DNA from: Heterobilharzia americana
Lineage: Eukaryota > Platyhelminthes > Trematoda > Strigeidida > Schistosomatidae
DNA: 64,000 nucleotides
Assembly (NCBI GenBank): GCA_944470555.2
Contig: OX104129.1
Span: 82,234,820-82,298,819, forward strand
Reading direction: 5' to 3'
The notes under the pieces were generated by a model that saw nothing but the letters and a program-made list of their open reading frames with translations, made no database searches and was not told the origin of the DNA. The position numbers and the translations under genes are program-made. This document shows positions 51,955-61,427 of the stretch, in pieces (within the stretch, counting starts at the first letter, position 1; each line of letters starts with the position of its first letter).

Positions 51955-53350
51955 CTATATAGGGCCAAATTCCTCGACCTCTGCTGGCAGATAGGCTCCT
52001 TGTAGATGACTCGACATTGCAGGATATTCATGATGGTATAATGATCTTGGTGACTAGCAGAGGAATCCAGGACGTGCGTTTTATCCTACTTGGGACTCGT
52101 CAGCTCGATGCACCTGCTCCCCAGTGAGGGATATTGTTCCCACCGGGGCTCGAACCCAGTACACTTCGCTTCAAACACCAGAGCGTTATCCACTTAGCCC
52201 CTAAGGTACGACAGCCACTTCTCGTACAACGGGCATTATTACAACGACAGACACACGTTGCACAAGAGGTGATTATCGTGCCCCAGTGGCTAAGTGGATA
52301 ACGCTTCGGCGTTTAAAGCGAAGCGTACTAGGTTCGAGTCTCAGTGGGAACATTATCACTCATTGAAGTGCAGGTAGATTCGACTGATGAGTCCTAAATA
52401 AGGCGAGACGCACGTTTTGGATTCTTCTGCTAACCACTAAGATCAATGTAAAGTACATTTTGTTTTCATGAATGAAAAAGCTTAATTTTGACTTCATATT
52501 TTTCCTCCTGTTCACTATACCGGACCGTATGGATCACAATTAATTAGCACTTAGGCATCCTTTTACGGTTGCCTCGATATTTCCATGCATCTTATTTTGA
52601 TGTTATTGATTGAGTACCTTAGCCGATAACGCTCCAGTGACTGAAGCAATAGGTGCCAGGGTCGAGAGAGAACACTCCCATTCAGTTAAGGAGTTCCAAA
52701 AACCACGGAACATGAATCCTACAGTTAACTTCTAACCACCAGTAAACATCAGTTTGCTATATAATGAGAACAGATGAACATTTAGTGTTATTACTTGTAT
52801 TACACCGTCGTTGACTGGACCGAACTGATCAGTCTCTGTTGGCATATGGGCTCCTGTGCGGATGCCTCGATATTGCCTGTCTTTTAAATATGTACAGTAA
52901 TGATGGGCAGTGACTAGCAGTGGAATCCAGGATGCGCATTTCGTCCTATTTGGGACTCGTCAGCTGGATGTACCTGCCTCCCAGTGAGTGATACTGGTCT
53001 TGCTAGCCACTGCCCATCATTACTACACATAGTTAAAAGACAGGCAATATCGAGTCATACGCATAGGAGCCCATATGCCAACAGAAACTGATCAATTCGG
53101 TCTAATCAACGACGGTGTAATGCAAACAATAACACTAAGCCTATACCTGTCGCACAAGAGGTGGCTATCGTGGTTCGGTGGAGTAGTGGATAACGCCCTG
53201 GCGTTTGAAGCAATAGCTCCCGAGTTCGAGTCCCAGTGGGAACAACACCACTAACTGGGAGGTAGGTGCATCCAGCTGATGAGTCCCAAATAGGACGAAA
53301 TGCGCGTCCTGAATTCCACTGCTGGCCACTGCCCATCATTACTATACATA
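51955..53350. repeat. SINE-A cluster with alternating orientation
   Basis: Copies: 51955-52215 (-), 52265-52440 (+), 52610-52740 (+, decayed), 52799-53121 (inverted pair of tails), 53155-53350 (+). The + copies show GCTAAGTGGATAACGC (about 52290) and GGTTCGAGTCTCAGTGGGAAC; 53155-53350 has GGAGTAGTGGATAACGCCC and GAGTTCGAGTCCCAGTGGG, close to the box consensus. Confidence 0.65.
52799..53121. repeat. long inverted repeat built from SINE-A sequence
   Basis: Left arm 52799-52917 and right arm 53003-53121 are about 119 bp each, reverse complementary with roughly ten mismatches, separated by 85 bp. The arms start ATTACACCGTCGTTGA and meet near CAGTGACTAG / CTAGCCACTG. Confidence 0.75.
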
Positions 53351-53819
53351 GATGAACATTTAATTTGCCACTATTTCGAAACACAAAATGGTAAGCACAT
53401 GAATTTAGATGTCATCTTCATCACGTTATGTAGCAGCAAAACATTCACAGAAACAGATTGCTTGGGCACATAACAAACGTAGTTAGTCAATAAATAAATA
53501 ATAGTAATAGTAATAGTAACAGAACCACAAACAGTTCCTTCTATAAGGATATCATGTATGCCTGTAGTGAAGTGATTACCAATATTATAATTCTAAAGCT
53601 GACGAGAAACAGTGAGATAATAAATAACCCAGTAGTCCTATAGTTACGGCAGCTTAGAATAGTCAACTAGTGGCAAGACGCTATACATAAAAGTGAACAA
53701 ACTTGTCACTGAGCCAGTATAGATATAAGTAACCTAAACCTGTACACCCAATTCTGTGAGTACATACTATCCTATTATAAGTAATTTGTTTTAGCAGCTA
53801 CCATCATAGTATATTTTGT

Positions 53820-56800
53820 TGACAGATTACTCTGACAGCTATCAAAACGAATCGACGATTTGAAGTCTGTTACGAAGTTGTGTACGGTAAGGGTACCTAG
53901 CCTATCAGATATGTAGATGGCGTTCATGTAACTACATGGTACCAGATCTCCATGGTCGATGGGATAGTAAATGATCTTATGGTTGTGTGCTATTTGTAAT
54001 CATTCTGCCCTGCGTATATCCTTACCATTACCGGCCGACAGCTGCTACTCTGATGTGGTGGTCAGACTTGTGTATCACAATGATCCAACGAGCTACACTG
54101 GCTGGAATGTTTGTTCTCTCGAGGTCCTACCATGCCAGAAAAGTCTGCTGGATAGTCGTAAGACGAAAAGCAGTTACTGTTGTAGTGTAAACTGCTACAC
54201 TATGATGGTTTGAGGGCGAAGTTATACTGCTGCTAGCTGGATGCGGTGTAACATCAGTAAGGTTTCCCTTGGATGACCAGCAGTGCCACACTGATGCTGC
54301 CTTCTCAATACACGGTGGGGTTAGAAAAGGTTGACCCTCAAAATAACACACTCTATCCTGCTCCATGGTATTCCGGTGCCGGCTGTATGGGTTCTCTCTA
54401 TCCGACGTTATAGCAACAAAACCTCAAAACAATAACCCATAAAATGCCTTATGTGAGGGGCCTCAAGCAGCTATCTCATGGGCTCTGGGGTCACATAAGC
54501 CTTTTTCTCTTTCAGGTATCTTGAAAAGAAAGTGGACTTCCACGGTGTGGGTAGCCGGGGAGTATCAACAACTCACACTCTTCCAACAGTACACAAAACC
54601 CAATCAAGCATAGCATATCCTTCTCAATTGTCTCCTCATTTGCCTTCGCCTCCAAGAACTAATGTTAGGCCTCTTACACCTAACCTAACTTCTCACTCTA
54701 CAACCACTGCCAACGACCAAAGCAATCGAAACTTCATTTCTAGTCGATGAAGACCGCTCCATCGATTTCACATAGGAGCTTTCAATGTCCGAACTCTATG
54801 CCATATCAGACAGCGAGCAAAACTTTGGAATCTCTAGCCATGGATGTATGGTTTATCTCCGAGACAGGTATATAGGACTCCGGTGTGGTTATTAGATTGA
54901 CCTCACCTGGCCATTGTAAGGAATCTTCAAAATCCACCTTACAAATATCCAGAGATCCAATGGCTAGCTCTCGTAGACTCGCTGGTGTATGCACGGCATT
55001 GAGCTGTAGAGCAGAGTGTACTCCTCGACTGGATACCGGTCAACACCCACCTGAGTGATGTTCGACTCTGTAAGGATAAGGAAGGATCGTGAAACTAGGC
55101 GATGCCTATTCGTGTTTTCCGCCTACACATCCACCGACTGTAGTTCGGATGACGCAAATGATGAACTATATGAGAAGTTCTCAACTTTGCTGCAGAAAGT
55201 GAAACATTCAGTTGTAGTCATAATGGCAGGTAAATTTGACGCTCAAGTAGGGAAGCTGAACCAATTGGAAAGGCATATTGGAGGTATTTAAAAAACCCTA
55301 TGCCAACGAACGGACGGAGATGATTGCCTGTTGCAAAGTTTCTCCAACAATCACTTGTTTCTGGTCAGCACTAACTTTAGATAAAAGGAGAGAGATCTTC
55401 TCCTATGGTGTCTGCCGACATCAAACCAGCGATGGAGATAGATACATCATATTGCTATAAGCCATCGTTGGAGAGGATCCGTGAAGGATTGCCGCTCTTC
55501 CTACAGTACCAGTGTGGACTCCGATTAAACGTTAGTACGGGCCTGTGTATGCCTGTGTCATGGTTCATTCTTAGATGAGGATACCAAATACTTATTCACG
55601 GAGGAGTTGGTCAAGCACTTATCTGAACGTGACAGCAATGCTTATCCCGAGGAAACCTGATGTGATATTAGGTCTGCTGTAGAAACGGAGGTAAAGACAA
55701 GTTTCAACCTACACCAGAAGGTTAGCGAACGGTAGTGGATTTCCGAAACTTCATCCGAACTGAGAGATGACAGAAGACTTATTTCAGCTGGTTGCCGACG
55801 GTAAATAGCGAAAGCAACTCAAACATAAATTGACCAAGAGTCTTCAGCGTCGATGGCGAGCAGTGGTGGGTGGTGAAATCGAAAGAGATGAGTAACACTA
55901 GGAAACTATTTAGTCTTAGTAAGGATACCGGCAAAAAGAAGACGATGGTGAGTGAAATCACCATCTAAAAGGATAGAATGCTGAAAACCTCTGATGATAG
56001 AAGGTTAGAACACTTTGGAACACAGTTCAACTGGTCATCAGCAACGTTTCAGTTGCCCAACACCCAGCCTGAACCTGAATAGAAGGTGGATGTAGCTCCT
56101 CTAACTCTCCATTGTAGTTGATCAAGCTGTATCGAACCCGAAACGATCAAAAGCAGCACGACCTGACAGTTTGTCACCTGAAATTCCAAAGGAAAAAGAT
56201 GGGAAATCGCTAATGAAAGTGACGGAGGTACTAAGAAGTGTATGGGGATCAGATGTAGTGCCGTCAGAATAGTCTACATCACTGATCATCCAGGTCTACA
56301 AGATGGGAGAGAAATCTTCGTGTGGCAACCACAGAAGAATTAGTTTGACTACTACTGTATGCAAGAACCTAGGCTCCATAGTCATCCCACGAGTAACTGA
56401 AATTAAAGAAAAGCAAACACGAGAAAACCAGGCAGTTTTCAGACCTGAACGGGATTGTATCAATCACATCTTAATCTTTCAGTGAGTCTTGGAACAAAGG
56501 CACATCACCGGCACATGAATCTTACTATGTTGATTGGTCTGAAGTCGGCATGACAATGTCCATCGCAACGTATTGTAACAGTGTCTGACGATGAACACAG
56601 TACAAAGAAAGTATATAAAGGAAATAAAAGCCATCTACTCGAACTTATGCTGCCACCTCAGGTTTCATATCACACACAGTTGTCCTGTGAATTAACCACA
56701 ACTAGTGATGTTCACCGTTCAAAAGTTTGCAGAGAACAGAGTGCACTGGAGACATGCTACTGAAGCCCTATGTTCCACTAGCAAACCAAGGAACAAATAA

Positions 56801-57780
56801 TAATAGTGATGTTCACCAGGGATATCCACTGTCACCCTTCCCATTTAACTGTATCACACACGTACTAATAGACATAACCCTTAGTTAGGTACGATTGACT
56901 TCATACACATTGACCTACCACCTGAAGGTTATCTGGTTGACTCGGAATAAGCAGACGATTTTATCTTCCCCGATGAAGGCGCTGACAAGATGCACTTATG
57001 ATCTTCTGAACGCACTAAGCAGAAATCCAAACATGTTTGACCAGCATGCGTGTCACACAGGTCAAATGTAAGATGATACTCCTAGACTGGCCTACTGCAA
57101 GTATTCTCACCTCAATGATGAGGAGAGAAATCGTGGAAAATGTCGACCGCTTCACTTACTTACGGAGTCGCATTAGCCCGCCCGAATCGACTGGTTGCTG
57201 ACCAAATATCAGCTCAGATACACAACGCCCAGTCCACATTTGACAACTGGCGTCATCTGCGGTGCTGGCTGACGAGATATTCGATTGCCTATAAAACGAT
57301 GAGTACACTCAGCTGCACGTCGTTCTGTCCTGTTGTACAACTGTGATACATGGTCATTAAAAGTCAATATAGGGTTTCGACTACATATATTTTCGTGGCA
57401 TTGCTCGTGTTCTGTGGAACCATCGTGTGAGCAACGCGGAGGTCAGGTGAAAGGTATTAGGCAAGACAGGCAAGTCGATTGATGAGGTTGTCCACCCTAG
57501 CCGACTGAGATGGCTTCCACATGTACTGAGCATGCCGAACCACTCATCGCCTACTTCAACGTAGCATCCTAGGGAAAGTTGAATTACATGTTGGAAGACG
57601 ATTCAGAGTGGCCATCCACAGAAGTCTCTTTATGCTGACCTGAGCCATGTGGAGAGATGTAGACTGTCTGGTTAGGGTCTCCGAGACCAAACGAATCAGT
57701 GGTTGACGACTCATCGTGACATGGCTGAAAATCGGTCACAATAGAGCAGATGTTTACACCCTTTGATGACTTCTAAACCT
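53820..57780 (+). mobile_element. RTE-2 LINE, long but decayed
   Basis: A probable 5' UTR (53820-54770) is followed by an endonuclease relic: GAFNVRTLCHIRQRA (about 54778), VFSAYTSTDCSSDDANDELY (about 55111) and MAGKFDAQVGKLNQLERHIG (about 55224). RT fragments follow (about 56300-56460, HRRISLTTTVCKNLG; ENQAVFRPERDCINHILIFQ) and a C-terminal part to 57780. Numerous stops and shifts. An 87-bp RTE-1 insert lies at 56717-56803. The C-terminal part is homologous to 60170-60800. Confidence 0.65.
56717..56803 (+). mobile_element. 87-bp RTE-1 3' end with perfect 14-bp target duplication
   Basis: GTTCAAAAGTTTGCAGAGAA to TTCCACTAGCAAACCAAGG and the AAATAATAA tail are the extreme 3' end of RTE-1. TAGTGATGTTCACC flanks it exactly at 56703-56716 and 56804-56817. 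Confidence 0.85.
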
Positions 57781-57906
57781 TGAATATTCACACTTACCTT
57801 TATCTTCAGATTGTTTTGTCAGTCAGTCACTTGTGTAAAGAAAAATTTATAACAGGGAATAAAGTTGTGATGAACATACATGTATACTAAGGTAAATAAA
57901 GCTTAC

Positions 57907-58104
57907 TCAGTATGTTTATTTAGAAAGGAAATCATGACCAGGGGATCAACTGTTTCAGGCCAAAATGATTTGATACAATTGGAAGGCCAAAACTTCATAT
58001 GAATTCTCTCATAAAACTTTCGATGACAAGATATGAATATGATTTGCTTTTTAGCACTCCAAATATCTTCTAAAGTTGGAATCGTCTGTTGATGAGGGAA
58101 CATA
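57907..58104 (-). CDS. PLCXD-like protein, penultimate exon
   Basis: On the - strand AGGTTTCAG precedes T + ATG TTC. The exon reads PHQQTIPTLEDIWSAKKQII, then CHRKFYERIHMKFWPSNCIK and SFWPETVDPLVMISFLNKHT, ending at GA|GTAAGC. The leftover GA joins G at 51688 to give Glu, so the phase matches the last exon. 'TLEDIW...KKQIIF', 'WPS..I.S.WPETVDP' and 'FLN' correspond to the central barrel strands of PLCXD proteins after the catalytic part. The exon begins in the middle of a codon, so more exons lie upstream (to the right); I found none up to 64000. Confidence 0.75.
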
Positions 58105-58212
58105 CTGAAACCTATAATCTATGCAAGCAAGATAAAGAAAGATGTTATATGACAAATTATTAAAACATTTTAATGAAAAATTATCTCTGGGTAGATAGAA
58201 TCAATCCTCTAT

Positions 58213-58350
58213 GCATTTTAAAGGCCACACTAGCAACAACTAGAATAGCTAATCAGACTTTTTTATTTTATGAAAATCTGCCTCTCCAGCCGAAATGAAG
58301 AAACCTAATGGGTTATTTAGGTCTTTGCTAGGGTTGCCTTTAAAGTCAGG
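58213..58350. repeat. foldback (palindromic MITE-like) copy
   Basis: The left arm TTTTAAAGGCCACACTAGCAACAACTAGAATAGC and right arm TTATTTAGGTCTTTGCTAGGGTTGCCTTTAAA are reverse complements with some mismatches. It lies about 110 bp upstream (on the gene's strand) of the PLCXD-like penultimate exon. Confidence 0.6.
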
Positions 58351-58354
58351 GGCA

Positions 58355-60140
58355 TTTTCAGTAACAAATTATCATTTTCCTCTGACTCCCTGTATATTAC
58401 ATTTTCTCCCCTTGATATTTATTGCTGAGGAAATGTGTTTACTAAAACTTGAAAGCAGTTACAAATGCATCCCCAAAAAGAAAGTAGGCTTAAACGGATG
58501 CAACTGTAAGATCACCTAACATGATTATATCGTCGGAACACCTACATACGGCATACATAGGAGCCCAGTCAATTAGATATCAAGTATTGCTGAATTTAGA
58601 ACCACGACAAGTCCATCTTAAAATTCATAGGAAGAAAACTGCAGAAGACAAAAGTCACTAACACTGACCTCAAACTTTATTAACTCCAATAGTCTCTAAA
58701 TGATTAGGGTTCAAGGAAATATGTCATTTATTATGTTACATATGAACAGATATAGAAATGACAATAGAAGAGAAAGCCAGATTACACAAAGTTAGCATAA
58801 AAACTTCCCATACGTAACATGAAACAGGTTAACCAATCTAAGCTTAAATTTACATTGACTGGTTACTGGAAAGTAGCCAATTCCATATTGTCTAGCTTCT
58901 AGTGATGACTTAGTCCAATTGATTATCTGACTATGTGGTCACCGTATTAGGATAATCACCATTGCGGTGCACTCTGATTAGATGTGATCGCCAGGGAGTC
59001 TAGGACCCAGGTTTTTATACTTGTCAACACTCCTAAGCAAGGTTTATTTGAAACATTGAAGGAATTCATATCATCCAGTACTGAAAAAGATCCTACCACT
59101 GGGTTGATCAAGCAGCAATATACAGATACAGTTCGATTGACATAAAATTGGTTAACCTAAGGTTAACAACCACCACTGTGAGCAAACCGGTCTTAAAAAA
59201 CGTCAAAGGCTTCTTGTCAATCACCTTCAACCATCGTAATAAATTTAAGTGTGTATGATTTTAAGTCATCTATAATGATAGCTGAAGTTCATGACCATTC
59301 ACTTGTCACCTTTAGGGATATCTTGATATTTTAATTGGTTGTAGCTAGCAGAGGAATCCAGGACAGGCGCTTTATCCTATCCACAACTCGTCGTCTGGAT
59401 ATACCTGCTTCCCAGTAAGTGATGTTGTTCCCACTGGCACTCGGACCTAATACCCATCGCTTCAAACGCCGCGGAGTCACGAAAGACACAAGCAACTAAA
59501 TTATAATAGTAAATGTTCAGGCAGTATCCAGGCATCCACATAGGAGCCTATATGTTAACAAAGGTCGATTAATTCGATCCAGTATGACAACAGAGCATCA
59601 CAAGTATATCAACAAGTAGTAACATCTTGATACTGTTTAGACTTAAAGCCATCGACCCAAAATTACAGAAAACACTCGACAAGAATCAGCTCAGAGAGGA
59701 AAAGTGAAGTAAAAGGGTGCTAGCATACCACACATCCTTCAATCCTAGGATCTGTAAACTTTGCTGTGAAACTTAGATCTCAGGTAGAGTAAACTAGGGA
59801 GCGATTCCGGTGGGTTGAAGGCATTTCAAACAATCGTCCACTCTTCAAGCAAACTTAGGGGTTTTCATAAGAGCTCTAATGAAAATGTCACTTTATCACC
59901 TTTTTTCTGTACAGGTTTATCATCTTACTAAGAGATTATACAAGTTTACTGTTTGAGGTCACTAAGTCATATGGTATTCATTGTCTGCATTCAATCTGGA
60001 GCAAATGCGAACTACTTTATGTATGAAGACAAACAATCATGATGAAAAAACCCAGAGTTCTAAACATCTCTTTTTATATCGGTAAATAGGATGTATCTAA
60101 TAAAGCCTATAACCCAAAATTTTGGTTTATACAGTTATCA
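58355..60140. other. upstream intron of the PLCXD-like gene, no exon recognised
   Basis: Apart from SINE-A pieces (59330-59600), I see no splice-bounded open frame on the - strand. 58360-59320 and 59610-60140 are unassigned AT-rich sequence. Confidence 0.4.
59330..59600. repeat. SINE-A pieces
   Basis: 59330-59480 is a reverse body and head (GAGGAATCCAGGACAGGCGC, CCCACTGGCACTCGGACC, CTTCAAACGCCG). 59520-59600 is a forward tail (GGCATCCACATAGGAGCC, GTCGATTAATTCGATCC). Confidence 0.5.
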
Positions 60141-60149
60141 AACTATTAC

Positions 60150-61027
60150 AAGAGAGTGAATTGATTGAGTGTGACGACCACTTCACTTACCTGAGAAGTA
60201 GGATCAACCCTGGTGGCTCAGTGACCGATGAAATCTCTTCACGGATGCGATAGGCTCGATTGGCTTTTGCCAATTTACGCCACCTATGGCACCGCCGTGA
60301 TATCCGATTGTCTACCAAAGGTCGCGTATACTGTACAGCACTCAGGTCTGTTCTACTGTATGGCTGTGAAACATGGCCATTGAATGTGGAAGACATGAGA
60401 AAGCTGGCTTCAAGTGTTTGACCACCGTCGCCTTCGTAGTATAGGCCGTCGTATTCCGTGGTGTCACCATGTGAGTAACGCCGAAGTCAGGAGTAGAGTT
60501 TTAGGGAGAAGAGGTAAATCAGTAGACAAGGTTATGAACCTTCATCGACTGAGATATTTGGGACACGTACTACGTATGCCTAGTCACCGATTGCCTCGTC
60601 ACACAATGTTGGCCGAAGTAGGTCCAGGCTGGAGAAAGGCCTGAGGTGGCCAGACTAAAACATGGCACCAATGTATGAAGTCTCTGACTGTTGGTTTAAG
60701 CCATGTAGGACGATGTAGACTAGGTGGTTGGGGTTTGCGGGACAAGAGGAACCAGTGGTTGGAGACTCTAGAGGATATGACTCAGAACCGATGTGAGTGG
60801 CGCAGATGTATTCCCACACACATTATCCTCATCTTGAAGACGCTATACCGAATCTCTTTTCTTTCTTCTCGTACTTTATATTTCGTTTAACTGCATTCTC
60901 TTATCTTCATCCTTCACCTCACTACCTTTCTACTTGATGTAGTGATATGAGGTGTGGCAGCTCGGACCGTTACGCAGTAATGCCTGGTCGATGCCTAGGA
61001 TGATCTGGATGGATGGATGGATGGATG
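60150..61027 (+). mobile_element. RTE-2 LINE 3' fragment with (TGGA)n tail
   Basis: Coding relics: HFTYLRSRINPGGSVTDEIS (about 60180), FDHRRLRSIGRRIPWCHHVS (about 60417), LRYLGHVLRMPSHRLPRHTM (about 60549), then KTWHQCMKSLTVGLSHVGRC and LRDKRNQWLETLEDMTQNRC (about 60738). The 3' UTR has GATATGAGGTGTGGCAGC and ends in (TGGA)n at 61006-61027. One stop lies after GPGWRKA. Least decayed RTE-2 C-terminus in the window. Confidence 0.7.
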
Positions 61028-61366
61028 CAAAGATGATTGCTTGAAGATAAGCATCGACACTATATTATATTTCAGATGCTATAAACAAATGTCATAATAT
61101 AAAACCTTGTATCCGTCCGGGAGAAAGATTAAAAAAAGAAACACAACTGATCTATTGCGGCCAACAGCGATTCCTATTACCTAGATTCTGTAATCACTGA
61201 CAACATTCAGTAATATGTCAACTTCAAACAAAATTATACCAAGAAAACCATGTACTGAGATAAACAGAACCATATGGTACATACAATTCGACGTTTATCA
61301 AACTACAGAAAGGTTAGATACTCGGTATTAGTTTCTCTTAAACAATCAATCCTGACAACCTATCAC

Positions 61367-61369
<3 letters not shown>

Positions 61370-61427
<58 letters not shown>
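61370..61427. repeat. (TA)n microsatellite at the RTE-1 5' junction
   Basis: About 58 bp of perfect TA repeat ending directly at AACTAGTTCACTAGTTACTAGCC, the 5' end of the RTE-1 copy. Confidence 0.95.

Larger units (their letters stand above)
51689..57906 (-). other. intron of the PLCXD-like gene, filled with SINE-A copies and an RTE-2 LINE
   Basis: The 6.2-kb intron contains a cluster of SINE-A copies (51955-53350), about 450 bp with no recognisable gene or repeat (53360-53820), and a decayed RTE-2 LINE (53820-57780). The LINE is in opposite orientation to the gene, and its 3' end lies about 125 bp before the donor-side exon. Confidence 0.6.

Noticed and set aside
53155..53240. Candidate tRNA gene with good A and B boxes
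   Set aside because: No acceptor or anticodon stem can be drawn, and the downstream body is shared with more than ten other copies.
61079..61220. Possible upstream PLCXD exon on the - strand near 61200-61100
   Set aside because: An acceptor-like CAG and a partly open frame exist, but stops occur in the likely phase and no PLCXD motif can be read.
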